Of a stretch of 6,634 nt of DNA, positions 6,182-6,634 are shown piece after piece. The notes under the pieces were generated by a model. That model saw only the letters and a list, made by a program, of their open reading frames with translations, did not search any database and was not told where the DNA came from. The position numbers and the translations under genes are program-made. The DNA is from Oscillospiraceae bacterium (GTDB lineage: Bacteria; Bacillota; Clostridia; Oscillospirales; UBA929), in contig WRLJ01000091.1 in NCBI GenBank assembly GCA_009777685.1, positions 1-6,634 of the forward strand, read 5' to 3'. Every line of letters begins with the position of its first letter. Within the stretch, counting starts at the first letter, position 1.

Positions 6182-6211
6182 TTGCGCTGCCTGCGCGTGA
6201 CATGCTATAAT
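6182..6211 (+). promoter_or_regulatory. Extended -10 promoter of the DUF6106-like gene
   Basis: TTGCGC (6182-6187), an 18-bp spacer and a consensus TATAAT (6206-6211) preceded by TGC (6203-6205) make an extended -10 promoter. Transcription should start near 6218, just before the ribosome binding site AAGGGG (6223-6228). The octamer TTTGCAAA (6170-6177) lies just upstream and also occurs in the dnaJ promoter. Confidence 0.75.
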
Positions 6212-6235
6212 CCATCTTAGAAAAGGGGTGTCTTG

Positions 6236-6634
6236 ATGGCGGACGTTTTTATTGAATGTATGGTGCGGCGGATACCGGACGCGGCGTGCTGGATGCGGCG
6301 TGTAACCCTGCGGCTGACCCAGGGGCTGGTGATCGTGATCGCGCTGGCGGCCATTCCGCTGCTGACGGAGATGGCGTTTTTTATCCTGCCGGCCGCGTGT
6401 CTGCTGGTGTGGGCGCTGAATCTGCTCGGCCGGCGGCTGAACGTGGAATACGAATACATCTTCACAAACGGGGATATTGATTTCGACATCATCTACGGGC
6501 GCACGCGCCGCAAGAGGCTGCTCAGCGCCAACTGCCGCGAGTTTGAGCTGATGGCTCCCGTCAAGGAGGAATACCGGCGGGGGATCGACCCCCAGACGCT
6601 TCAAAAACACTGGGGCTTCCCCTCCTCCACGAAG
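6236..6634 (+). CDS. Small two-TM protein, DUF6106-like, 5' part (runs off right edge)
   Basis: The first 133 codons are present and no stop is reached before the edge. The protein starts MADVFIECMVRR, has two hydrophobic segments at about 28-43 and 46-64 joined by a short turn, and then a soluble stretch with NVEYEYIFTNGDIDFDIIYG and a basic TRRKR patch. A two-helix hairpin followed by an EYEY(I/F)-NG(D/E) beta pattern is what I recall for DUF6106 proteins of Clostridia and resembles bacterial PH-like membrane proteins. The family name comes from memory and no function is known. The start ATG has AAGGGG seven bases upstream, and the gene has its own promoter, so it is not part of the preceding cluster. 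Confidence 0.75.
   Translation, partial: MADVFIECMVRRIPDAACWMRRVTLRLTQGLVIVIALAAIPLLTEMAFFILPAACLLVWALNLLGRRLNVEYEYIFTNGDIDFDIIYGRTRRKRLLSANCREFELMAPVKEEYRRGIDPQTLQKHWGFPSSTK

Overview
The window looks like chromosomal DNA from a high-GC member of the Clostridia (Bacillota), perhaps an Oscillospirales- or Christensenellales-type gut anaerobe. By eye about two thirds of the bases are G+C; I did not count them. The placement is inferred from strong Shine-Dalgarno sites, frequent TTG and GTG starts, a PHP-type histidinol phosphatase, a DUF3298/RsiV-like lipoprotein and a small DUF6106-like membrane protein. I see no mobile element, CRISPR array, tRNA or rRNA.

Layout. Positions 656 to 1 (minus strand) hold the first 218 codons of a type-II cation-transporting P-type ATPase that runs off the left edge. 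A 185-bp divergent intergenic region (657-841) follows. It holds a perfect 13-bp-arm palindrome close to the ATPase start and a good sigma-A-type promoter for the rightward genes. Rightward come dnaJ (842-1972), a large PMT/GT39-type membrane glycosyltransferase (1991-4450), a PHP-family histidinol phosphatase (4491-5291) and a lipoprotein with a Pro/Thr-rich linker (5275-6144). Their spacings are 18 nt, 40 nt and a 17-nt overlap, and no terminator is visible between them, so they probably form one transcription unit. A 91-bp gap with its own extended -10 promoter leads to the 5' part of a two-TM protein (6236 to the right edge).

The most unusual item is the glycosyltransferase. Its membrane core is clearly PMT-like (catalytic DE motif, THPPLGK, YHYFP), but it carries three soluble insertions on the predicted outer face. 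One is a discoidin-like beta domain ahead of the DE motif. The other two are tandem lipoyl/biotinyl-like barrel-sandwich hybrid modules without a modifiable lysine, set in the loop where eukaryotic PMTs carry their MIR domain. The lipoprotein two genes downstream has the kind of Pro/Ser/Thr-rich linker that bacterial PMTs are known to mannosylate, so an enzyme-substrate link is a reasonable but untested idea. The dnaJ is also out of its usual hrcA-grpE-dnaK context and has no CIRCE element.
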